From: Deltaproteobacteria bacterium
GTDB lineage: Bacteria; Myxococcota_A; UBA796; SXON01
Reading direction: 5' to 3'
DNA: 44,383 nt
NCBI GenBank assembly: GCA_947484175.1
Contig: CANKOI010000027.1
Span: 1 to 44,383 of the forward strand
Shown here: one piece after another, positions 31,402 to 37,417 of the stretch
Numbering within the stretch: position 1 is the stretch's first letter
Layout: each line of letters starts with the position of its first letter
Made by a program: the position numbers and the translations under genes
The notes under the pieces: generated by a model
Told to the model about the DNA's origin: nothing
Databases searched by the model: none
Seen by the model: only the letters and a program-made list of their open reading frames with translations

Positions 31402-32460
31402 CTACAGGTTGTACATCACGTACTGCAGCGTGCGCAGGATGTCCTCGTTGCCGTTCCGAACCACGCGGAAGGTGCTGAAGGCCACCTTGCCTTCGCCCGA
31501 GTTGAACGTGACCAGCAGGGGTACGCTTGAGAGCGTGTAGTCGGAGAGCCCATCGGAGTAGGGCACCGTGCCCGTGAGGTGCACTGAAACGGTGCGACTG
31601 ACCGTTTCGATCGGCGGCCACACGGGTAGGTCGTACTCCACCTCAATGTACTGCTTCGCCAGATACTCGCTCAGCGACGCGTCGGTGACGGCCGCCTGAA
31701 GCTGCTCGTAGTCGCCCAGCTGCGCCTCGTCAGGAACCGCGTCGGCCCCCACGAAGTCGATGCTGTCCGGCCAGCCGATCTCCACGATGTCGTAGCTCCA
31801 ATCCGAAGCGTAGATGCTGCCGCCGTTCTCCACGTAGTCGCGGATGTTCTGCATGACCGTGGCAGGAACCGGGTTGGTGGGGTCGGTGAGGTCGTAGATC
31901 ACGCCGTCCTCCACGATGCCGCCGTTGAAGAAGATCAGGTCATAGCGGGCCAGCTCGTCGGGCGAGCTCAGAAACTGCAGCAGCAGCTCCTCGTCGGTGC
32001 CGTCGATCGGGTGGTAGTTCACGAATCCCATGTCATCGAGCACGCGGCCGAAGTCGTCGTAGTCGCCGGAAACCACCGCCACGTCGAGCTCGAGGGGATC
32101 AAAGCAGCTCGGCTCTGCCAAAACCACGTTCTCGCCGCTGCCGACCCGCACCGGCTCCGCCATCAGTTGGCTCGGCCCGTACGTCACGTACACCGTGTAG
32201 TCCTTGTTGCCCGGCAGACCGTCGATCGTGAAGTAGCCATCGAGGTCCGTGAAGGCGCGCTCCGTCTGGTAGATCAGGCCCGCATCGTCGGTGACGTTCA
32301 CATACGCCAAGGCATCCGCCAGCCAGGTGCGGCCGGTGGGATCGCAAACCCGGCCGGTGATCGATCCGGGGTTGACGACCGGGGTGCTGGGCACCGTGGT
32401 CTGCAACGCGTTGTCGGACTGGCAGGCGAACAGGAGAGCGAGCGGAAGGACACGACGCAT
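31402..32460 (-). CDS. Lipoprotein with carboxypeptidase-regulatory-like and GATase1/ThuA-like domains
   Basis: 352 residues starting MRRVLPLALLFAC, a lipoprotein signal with Cys at residue 13. A carboxypeptidase regulatory-like beta domain (about 30-115: GSITGRVCDPTGR, TDLDGYFTIDGLP) is followed by an alpha/beta domain resembling the class I glutamine amidotransferase or ThuA fold. This includes LDVAVVSGDYDDFGRVLDDMG, ELARYDLIFFNGG, VENGGSIYASDWSYD, and a C-terminal beta part (VPLLVTFNSGEGKVAFSTFR). No catalytic Cys is evident in the alpha/beta part, so a structural or binding role is likely. It begins after an extended -10 19 bases upstream. Confidence 0.8.
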   Translation of the reverse strand: MRRVLPLALLFACQSDNALQTTVPSTPVVNPGSITGRVCDPTGRTWLADALAYVNVTDDAGLIYQTERAFTDLDGYFTIDGLPGNKDYTVYVTYGPSQLMAEPVRVGSGENVVLAEPSCFDPLELDVAVVSGDYDDFGRVLDDMGFVNYHPIDGTDEELLLQFLSSPDELARYDLIFFNGGIVEDGVIYDLTDPTNPVPATVMQNIRDYVENGGSIYASDWSYDIVEIGWPDSIDFVGADAVPDEAQLGDYEQLQAAVTDASLSEYLAKQYIEVEYDLPVWPPIETVSRTVSVHLTGTVPYSDGLSDYTLSSVPLLVTFNSGEGKVAFSTFRVVRNGNEDILRTLQYVMYNL

Positions 32461-32479
32461 AGACACCCCGAGCGGCCGC

Positions 32480-32488
32480 AGCATAGCA
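32480..32488 (-). promoter_or_regulatory. Extended -10 promoter (TGC TATGCT) of the GATase-like lipoprotein gene
   Basis: On the minus strand TGC precedes TATGCT, which ends 19 bases before the ATG at 32460. This matches the spacing of the element before the VWA lipoprotein gene. Confidence 0.45.
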
Positions 32489-32513
32489 GCATTGACGGGC
32501 TCCCGCCTCCGAA

Positions 32514-34421
32514 TCAGGGAGGGGCGGAGGTGGCGACGCAATCGGCGCACTCCTCCGGCGAAAGGTAGCCCAGCGCGCACCGGGAGCAGCGGTCCCCCGC
32601 GCCCTGCCCCGTGGCCGGCCCGCGCTGGGGGACCGTTCGCCGCCGGTCCAACACCATGGACTCCATCGCTGCCCGCATGCCCGCCTGCTGACTGCTCTGC
32701 ACCGCCGACTGATCGGACCGCTCCATCGGGTCGGCAACTAGATCGTAAAACTCTACATTTGCCGATGTTTCTGCTCCGTAGCCGGCCGAATTCAACGTAG
32801 CGACCATCTTGGCACCCCCGCGCCGGAGCGCCCGGTGGATCACGCCCGCGTGGGTAGACTCTACCAGCGCATCGCGGCTGGCAGGGTGGTTGCCCCAGTA
32901 AGGCGGCTGCCAATCAGGGGGTACAGTCCCCTCCTCGTCGAGGCTAGGGGGGCGAAAGAGGGCCAGATCGCCTTCGAACGTATCGGTGAACAGCTCCAAC
33001 CCCTGCCAGTGAGGGGGCGGGCGCCCTCCCCCGGCGTCGAGCAGCGTGGGTGCGATGTCGATGCTGCGAACCTGCCAGGGCGCGCGCGTTCCGGCCCGCT
33101 CTCGACCCGGGAGTTTCACCACCAGTGGAATCCGCACCTCCGCTTCGCGCATCGCCCCCTTGCCCATCGCGTCGGGCAGCGCGGGAACCCCGTGGTCGGC
33201 CGTGACGACGATCAGCGACCCGTCGTACCGCCCGGCCCTGCGAAGCCCCGCCACCAGCTGCCCCACTGCGGCGTCGACGGCGACGACATCCGCGGCGTAC
33301 TGCTCGTCTCCCGCGTTCCGAGCCGGGGTGGACTGCATCAGCTGGAGCATCAGGAAGGTGGGTGCGATGGGCTCCTCAGCCAACGTCGCCAAACCCGACG
33401 CCACGAGCTCCGCGGCCGGCACACTCACCGAAGCGCGGGCGATGTCGGGTGAGTAGCGACCGGCCAGCTCCCATACGGCTCGATAGCCGAATAGCTCGGC
33501 AGTGCTTTCGCGAGCCGCGAAGGGGTAGCGAGGCGCGAACGCGTAGCGCTCAAAGCCCTGAGCGAAGCCGCGCACCCCCGACACCCCCGCCTGGTTGGGA
33601 AACCCCAATGTGCGGTAGCCGCGGTCGGCCAGCCCCTCGGCCAGCGTGAGCAACTCCGGCGCAAGAAAGTCGCCGGCACGTTCGCAGCCGTGCGAAGAAA
33701 CTGCCAACGACGTGTAGAGCGAGGCCACCGCGCTGGGCCCGCTCGTCGACGCCGCGACCGCTTGCTCGAACACCACGCTGTCTGCGGCGAGCGCATCGAG
33801 ATGCGGGGTGGCATTGGGCGGCGCGCCGTAGGCGCCAACGGCGTCGGCTCGGAGGGAGTCGACGACCACCAGGATGAGATCGGGCGCCGAGGCCGCAGGT
33901 GCCGCGGAGGGAGGCGGCTTCTGTGCCAACCGAGGCGCAGGAGACAACGCAAAGATCCACGCCAGCACCAGACCAGAGCCCCATGCCGCACCTGTGCCCC
34001 GCGTTGTCGCAAGAATCCGCAGGGGGGTCTTGGTGAGTACGTTCCGCCCCATCCACCAGCTCGCGGCGGCCCCGACGCACAGGGCGGCAGCGAGCCCCGC
34101 CGCAACGCCAACGGGAACGCCCGCGTCGTCGTAGAGCCTCGCCTCGAGGGCCTCAAAGACCACGAACCCGGCGAGCGGGGTAGCCACGAGCAGGTACGCG
34201 GCGCACCACAGCGACTCCGCTGGCGCGCTTCGGAAAGGAAGCAGCAACACGCCGATGAGCGCACCGAGCCCTGCGCCGAACAACCCGTAGAGCGTCCACG
34301 CAGCCCCGACCGCCTGATACTCAGCCGGGAGCGATGCGAGCAGGACATAGACCGCCTCGGCCGCACCGACCGTGGCACCGGCGCACGCGCCAGCGCCGGC
34401 TCCAATCGTGATGCAACGCAC
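32514..34421 (-). CDS. Membrane-anchored sulfatase-family hydrolase with CxxC-CxxC tail
   Basis: 635 residues from a GTG at 34421. An N-terminal membrane region with about four to five helices is followed by an alkaline-phosphatase-fold sulfatase domain: LILVVVDSLRADAVGAYG (metal-binding start) and IVVTADHGVP (late metal ligands). The nucleophile region reads TSGPSAVASLYTS. It lacks the C/S-x-P-x-R formylglycine signature, so it may use Ser/Thr or act as a phosphoglycerol- or phosphoethanolamine-transferase-like enzyme. The extreme C-terminus carries C-x2-C-x9-C-x2-C, a rubredoxin-like or zinc-type tail that is unusual for sulfatases. It is divergent from the exported-protein gene at 34457 (35-bp gap). 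Confidence 0.82.
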   Translation of the reverse strand: MRCITIGAGAGACAGATVGAAEAVYVLLASLPAEYQAVGAAWTLYGLFGAGLGALIGVLLLPFRSAPAESLWCAAYLLVATPLAGFVVFEALEARLYDDAGVPVGVAAGLAAALCVGAAASWWMGRNVLTKTPLRILATTRGTGAAWGSGLVLAWIFALSPAPRLAQKPPPSAAPAASAPDLILVVVDSLRADAVGAYGAPPNATPHLDALAADSVVFEQAVAASTSGPSAVASLYTSLAVSSHGCERAGDFLAPELLTLAEGLADRGYRTLGFPNQAGVSGVRGFAQGFERYAFAPRYPFAARESTAELFGYRAVWELAGRYSPDIARASVSVPAAELVASGLATLAEEPIAPTFLMLQLMQSTPARNAGDEQYAADVVAVDAAVGQLVAGLRRAGRYDGSLIVVTADHGVPALPDAMGKGAMREAEVRIPLVVKLPGRERAGTRAPWQVRSIDIAPTLLDAGGGRPPPHWQGLELFTDTFEGDLALFRPPSLDEEGTVPPDWQPPYWGNHPASRDALVESTHAGVIHRALRRGGAKMVATLNSAGYGAETSANVEFYDLVADPMERSDQSAVQSSQQAGMRAAMESMVLDRRRTVPQRGPATGQGAGDRCSRCALGYLSPEECADCVATSAPP

Positions 34422-34426
34422 GGCGG

Positions 34427-34435
34427 TGCCATAAT
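34427..34435 (+). promoter_or_regulatory. Extended -10 promoter (TGC CATAAT) of the exported-protein gene
   Basis: A TGn followed by CATAAT, one base off consensus, lies 21 bases before the GTG at 34457. It overlaps the 5' flank of the divergent sulfatase gene, which starts at 34421. Confidence 0.45.
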
Positions 34436-34456
34436 GCAGCGGAGTTAGTCGGGGAA

Positions 34457-35485
34457 GTGCTGGTCGCCCTGCTCGCTGCCGCCGCGGGTGCCGCCACACC
34501 CTGCTCCCTCCCGGAGGCATGGTCCACATGTCCGGTGGCCCGCTCGCTTCATCCCGTGGCGTGGGACTACGCCTCTGCCTACCGCGCGAGCCTCGAAGAA
34601 GCGATGGCCGGCGAACGAGCCAGCCCGCTGTTTCTTGCCACCGTCAACGAAGCCGATGTTCACTGGCGACTCCTCTCCGCCACGGGGCAAGGCCTCGACC
34701 TCCCCCAAGGAAGCGTCGAGCGCTGGACCGACCTCGCCCTCGCCGGCTCCGTCCTTGCGCTCGACGGCGTGCTCGGCAGCATCGTGGACCGCTCCGACGA
34801 CGCCGCAGCTGTCCGCACCGCCCTCGACGGCATGGTCTCCCCGTCCGCCGACGTGCTCTTTCATCCCGGCGGTCGCGTGAGCGTGTCCCACCAAAACGGA
34901 GGCCCCCTGGCACGCCGCTACCAGCGAGCCGCCGAGGAGGAGGGGTTCTTCAGCGGAGATGGAGAGGTGGAGGGGGGGGAGCACGCGGCGGCAGCCGCCG
35001 CGGAAGCCCGCCCGGGAGGCCGCCGCGGCCCCGCGAATCTTCCTGTTCGTGTGCACCTCGCCGTGGGCTGGACCATCCGCGACCTCGACGCGCCTCCCAA
35101 CGCGCCACCGCTCTCGTGGGGCGCGGAGTTGGCTGTGCGCAACGCGGGGCTCACCCTCTGGCGAGCCGACGTCGACCTCCTCACCTTCCGGTGGAACGCG
35201 CTCGCGCGTCAGCACCTCGCCGCGCGGCTGAGCCTCGGGGTGGGGGTTCACAGCGAGGAGCGCGGGCCTGCTCCCGACCGCTGGTCGGCGGGCCTGTTCT
35301 GGAATCCGCGGCCGCGCGCTGTCGTGAGCCTGCAGCGCATCACCCCGTTCTCCGACGAGGGTGGCCGCGTGCAGCTGGGGGTGCAGGTCCTCCTCGGGGG
35401 GCTGCTCGTCGGCGACCGCGCCAAACCGCCGCTGCGGCCAAATCGGCTCACCTCCACGACGGTTTCGCCCTCCGACGCCCGCTGA
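34457..35485 (+). CDS. Exported protein of unknown function (342 aa)
   Basis: The GTG at 34457 gives a clean signal peptide, LVALLAAAAGAA. The mature part begins helical (VARSLHPVAWDYASAYRASLEEAMAG) and has few Cys. The last third (about 195-325) is beta-rich with alternating hydrophobics (VRVHLAVGWTIRDL, WGAELAVRNAGLTLWRADVDLL, RVQLGVQVLLGGLLVGD), which could be an outer-membrane barrel or a soluble sheet. No known family is recognised. The gene ends 13 bp before the left copy of the direct repeat that bounds the inserted segment. Confidence 0.68.
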   Translation: MLVALLAAAAGAATPCSLPEAWSTCPVARSLHPVAWDYASAYRASLEEAMAGERASPLFLATVNEADVHWRLLSATGQGLDLPQGSVERWTDLALAGSVLALDGVLGSIVDRSDDAAAVRTALDGMVSPSADVLFHPGGRVSVSHQNGGPLARRYQRAAEEEGFFSGDGEVEGGEHAAAAAAEARPGGRRGPANLPVRVHLAVGWTIRDLDAPPNAPPLSWGAELAVRNAGLTLWRADVDLLTFRWNALARQHLAARLSLGVGVHSEERGPAPDRWSAGLFWNPRPRAVVSLQRITPFSDEGGRVQLGVQVLLGGLLVGDRAKPPLRPNRLTSTTVSPSDAR

Positions 35486-35498
35486 GGTGCCGCGCACG

Positions 35499-35524
35499 CC
35501 TACTTCAGCGTTCGCAACGCGGCC
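35499..35524. repeat. Left copy of 26-bp perfect direct repeat (putative attachment site)
   Basis: This is identical to 36889-36914, which spans the last codons and stop of the HEAT gene. It contains the 13-bp dyad GCGTTCGCAACGC at 35508-35520, two 5-bp arms around CGC. The copy here has no gene of its own. See the repeat entry at 36889 for the right copy. Confidence 0.8.
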
Positions 35525-35746
35525 CAATCCGCTCGTCACTCGATCACGGCATCGCGGCGAGCCGCTCCACCGGCGGCGGTGTTCCAACCTCCGTACTCTG
35601 CGGACCGCCACCACCAGCTCGCCGACCAGCAGGGCGGTTCGTCACCCAAGGCGCCGAGCACGCGGGGGGTGCCATCCTCTACTCCAACGACGGCCAAGAG
35701 GGAAGGCCAGGGCAGTCGCAAAGTCCGCGGGCCCGCTGGTGGATGA

Positions 35747-35908
35747 CCGATGACCGATGCTCGATTGCCGATGTTCGACTACCGATGCTCGAGGGGCGAG
35801 ATTCGATAACCGAGGTTCGACAGCCGAAACTCGATTTTCGACTACCGAGACTCGATGCCCGAGAGCCGACCCTCGGCCAGTCGATGATCGAGGTTCGATG
35901 AACGAACG
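35747..35908. repeat. Heptanucleotide tandem array, 23 units of YCGANNN
   Basis: CGA recurs every 7 bases through 23 units; 22 keep NCGA and one reads TCGG. A single 1-base slip occurs at 35880. Units mostly alternate between CCGA and TCGA, so a 14-bp higher-order repeat is visible. Because 7 is not a multiple of 3, a protein reading would have a 7-residue repeat; a frame starting at ATG 35743 stays open for 52 codons, but openness here is weak evidence. The 222 bases between 35525 and 35746 show no gene that I can support. Confidence 0.85.
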
Positions 35909-35931
35909 CTCCGTGTGACTCCGCCAGACCA

Positions 35932-35986
35932 CGGGTTGGTTCGCCTGCGGCCCCGCTTGGGCGGGGGCCGAGCCTCCTTCAACCCG
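35932..35986. repeat. Nested inverted repeat upstream of the four-helix-bundle gene
   Basis: Outer arms CGGGTTG (35932-35938) and CAACCCG (35980-35986) enclose an inner GGCCCCGC/GCGGGGGCC hairpin (35949-35969, one bulged G). The structure ends about 19 bases before the GTG and could fold in the mRNA leader or as DNA. Confidence 0.5.
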
Positions 35987-36004
35987 CGGCCCGCCGGAGT
36001 CAAT

Positions 36005-36325
36005 GTGGAATACGCCTTCGATCGTGAGAATCTCGATGTCTACCGTCTCGCGCTGGAGGTCGCTCGCGGCTGTCCGGCGCTGAGAATCGCCACCGGGAGG
36101 TCCCCGCTGCGCGATCAACTTCAGCGCTCCGCCGACTCGGTGGTGCTCAACATCGCCGAGGGCCGGTCCCGCGGTGGGGATGCCGGGCGGAATCACTACA
36201 GAATCGCGGCGGGCTCGGCTGCGGAGGCCTGCGCGGCCCTGGGTCTGGTAGGCACGCCCGAAGCCCAGGCCCTCCAGCCGAAGCTGCGGCGGGTCGGGGC
36301 GATGTTGCGCGGGCTCGCTCGGTAG
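36005..36325 (+). CDS. Four-helix-bundle protein (S23/23S rRNA IVP type, Avd-related)
   Basis: 106 residues from the GTG at 36005, with CCGGAG 6 bases upstream; the longer frame to 35915 adds nothing family-like. The core shows NLDVYRLALEVARGCP and LRDQLQRSADSVVLNIAEGRSRG, the hallmark second-helix motif of the family found in 23S rRNA intervening sequences, and is structurally akin to the Avd protein of diversity-generating retroelements. No rRNA gene and no reverse transcriptase is near, so neither of those roles is supported here. A hairpin follows the stop by 20 bases. Base use looks like the rest of the window. Function is unknown; it may bind nucleic acid. Confidence 0.85.
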   Translation: MEYAFDRENLDVYRLALEVARGCPALRIATGRSPLRDQLQRSADSVVLNIAEGRSRGGDAGRNHYRIAAGSAAEACAALGLVGTPEAQALQPKLRRVGAMLRGLAR

Positions 36326-36345
36326 CGGCGTTTGGTGTCGGGTCA

Positions 36346-36362
36346 GGCCGGGATTTCCGGCC
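36346..36362 (+). terminator. Hairpin after the four-helix-bundle gene
   Basis: GGCCGG and CCGGCC flank a five-base GATTT loop, 20 bases after the stop. The stem is perfect but no T-run follows. Confidence 0.45.
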
Positions 36363-36491
36363 GGGTCCGGGCGGCGCGCCCTCGAACGTCCACAGCCCGC
36401 CGATCCGACCCCCGTAGGCACCGACGACGCCGTCGCCGAGCGTGGCGACCATCGGGAGGGTGGCAGAGTTCGTCGGCAACGCGGACGGCTA

Positions 36492-36525
36492 CCCGGCCAG
36501 GGCCCCCGCGAGGGCCCTGGCCGGG
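36492..36525. repeat. Perfect inverted repeat, 14-bp arms and 6-base loop
   Basis: CCCGGCCAGGGCCC and its exact complement flank CCGCGA. There is no T-run and no adjacent stop codon, so it is more like a REP-type or structural hairpin than a terminator. Nothing else that I can support lies between 36363 and 36491. Confidence 0.8.
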
Positions 36526-36555
36526 CGAACGTCCCACCTACGTCAACCGGTCGGG

Positions 36556-36621
36556 CGAAGTGGGATGCGGGGGCGTGAAGTGGGACGAGAGGGGCTGGGA
36601 GAGCGTGGACGAAGTGGGATG
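36556..36621. repeat. Short direct repeats CGAAGTGGGATG
   Basis: Identical 12-mers at 36556-36567 and 36610-36621, with a two-mismatch copy at 36576-36587. They border the 3' end of the pseudogene. Confidence 0.45.
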
Positions 36622-36625
36622 GGAC

Positions 36626-36869
36626 ACCGTACTCCACCAGCAGGTCCATCGCCCCGAGCCCGGCGGCAAACTCGTGGTGCACATGCCCACCGCCGTTCAC
36701 GATGCGCTGCAGGAAGGCGCAGAGGGCGAGATGCGGCACCGCCGCGGGGTACTCGGGGATGGGCCGACCGGTCGAGGAAGGGCTGCAGGTCAGGCAGGCG
36801 CGCGGCGTTGGGAACTCAGTGGTACCGCGCAGGGTCGCAGGGCCCCGTCGTGTTCAAGTAGCGCGGCAT
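36626..36869 (-). pseudogene. Decayed AAA-ATPase/PD-(D/E)XK-nuclease gene, core deleted
   Basis: Reading leftward from an ATG at 36869 gives MPRYLNTTGPCDPARYH, a stop, then VPNAARLPDLQPFLDR. This is the start typical of a family of AAA-ATPases (FNTxGPCxPxxHYxxPxxxRLP). After a frameshift the sequence continues RPIPEYPAAVPHLALCAFLQ then RIVNGGG and LGAMDLLVEYG, matching the nuclease-like C-terminal end of the same family. The whole nucleotide-binding core is missing. Family recognition is from memory; the in-frame stop and frameshift are seen directly. Confidence 0.65.
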
Positions 36870-36888
36870 GGAATGGGGCTAACCCGCC

Positions 36889-36914
36889 CCTACTTCAGCG
36901 TTCGCAACGCGGCC
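36889..36914. repeat. Right copy of 26-bp perfect direct repeat, overlapping the HEAT gene 3' end
   Basis: Identical to 35499-35524. Here it covers the last seven codons and stop of the HEAT gene, so integration at this site would keep that gene intact, as is common for tyrosine-recombinase attachment sites. The dyad is at 36898-36910. Confidence 0.8.
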
Positions 36915-37417
36915 GTCGTCTGGTAACGAACGTACTTGTCGCTCGTGGCGTCGCGCAAGGCCACGAGTGCTTCGAGGGTGGCCTGCTTCGGTCCCGCCTC
37001 CAGCCCTTCGGCGCCAATGTTGCCGAGGGCCCACACCGCCACCAGCTGTTCCCGGTCGTTGGGCGCGAACGTGGCCATGTACACGATCAGCGGCGCCACC
37101 GCAGAAGGCTCCTTGAGCCGCCCCAGCGCATCGGCGGCCGCTCGCCGCACCCGCGGCTCCCCGTCGCCCTCGAGGCGCTCCACCAGCGCCGGCCCCGCGG
37201 TGGTGGCCTCAATCTCCGCGAGCGACTCGATCGCGTTGAGCCGCACCATCGGCGCGGAGTCAGCGAGCACCGAAATCAGCGCCGCCTCGACGACCGGGTC
37301 TGAGTAGCTCTGAGCGATCTTCGCGCCGTCCTCCCGCATCACGGGATTGCCGGACGCTATGGCCGTTGCGATGTCCTCGGGAGCGGGCGAGCAGGCGAGC
37401 GCGAACACGAACCACAT
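36890..37417 (-). CDS. HEAT-repeat lipoprotein
   Basis: 175 residues. The ATG overlaps the tyrosine kinase stop by one base (TGATG), which fixes the start, and yields a lipoprotein signal MWFVFALAC. The rest is a run of about four HEAT-type helical pairs (VVEAALISVLADSAPMVRLNAIESLAEIE; RVRRAAADALGRLKEPSAVAPLIVYM; LVAVWALGNIGAEG; TLEALVALRDATSDKYVRYQTTAALRTLK). HEAT repeats serve protein-protein contacts. Its place directly after the Wzc-type kinase suggests a role in exopolysaccharide export or its control. Its 3' end is duplicated at 35499-35524. Confidence 0.85.
   Translation of the reverse strand: MWFVFALACSPAPEDIATAIASGNPVMREDGAKIAQSYSDPVVEAALISVLADSAPMVRLNAIESLAEIEATTAGPALVERLEGDGEPRVRRAAADALGRLKEPSAVAPLIVYMATFAPNDREQLVAVWALGNIGAEGLEAGPKQATLEALVALRDATSDKYVRYQTTAALRTLK

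Larger units (their letters stand above)
35499..36914. mobile_element. Putative 1.39-kb insertion bounded by 26-bp direct repeats
   Basis: The segment separates two convergent genes. Deleting it with one repeat copy would leave the exported-protein gene stop 13 bp from the HEAT stop, matching the tight packing elsewhere. It carries a heptamer array, a four-helix-bundle gene, several inverted repeats and a pseudogene, but no transposase or integrase. It could be a non-autonomous element, an integrated fragment, or the outcome of a duplication. The nature is inferred. Confidence 0.5.

Noticed and set aside
34519..35901. A 460-aa plus-strand frame ending in the heptamer array
   Set aside because: Most of it is a shifted reading of the exported-protein gene; the repeat part stays open simply because YCGANNN rarely makes stops.
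35747..35908. CRISPR array
   Set aside because: The unit is 7 bp with no spacer-length separation and no cas genes.
35932..35986. Integron attC site
   Set aside because: The inverted repeats lack the GTTRRRY and RYYYAAC core sites, and no integrase is present.
36005..36325. Diversity-generating retroelement (Avd-like protein near repeats)
   Set aside because: No reverse transcriptase and no template/variable repeat pair with adenine-directed differences is present in the window.
35642..36739. A 365-aa minus-strand frame covering the heptamers and the four-helix-bundle gene
   Set aside because: It is antisense to the better-supported four-helix-bundle gene. Only its first 30-odd codons match the decayed ATPase-nuclease tail, reported as a pseudogene.
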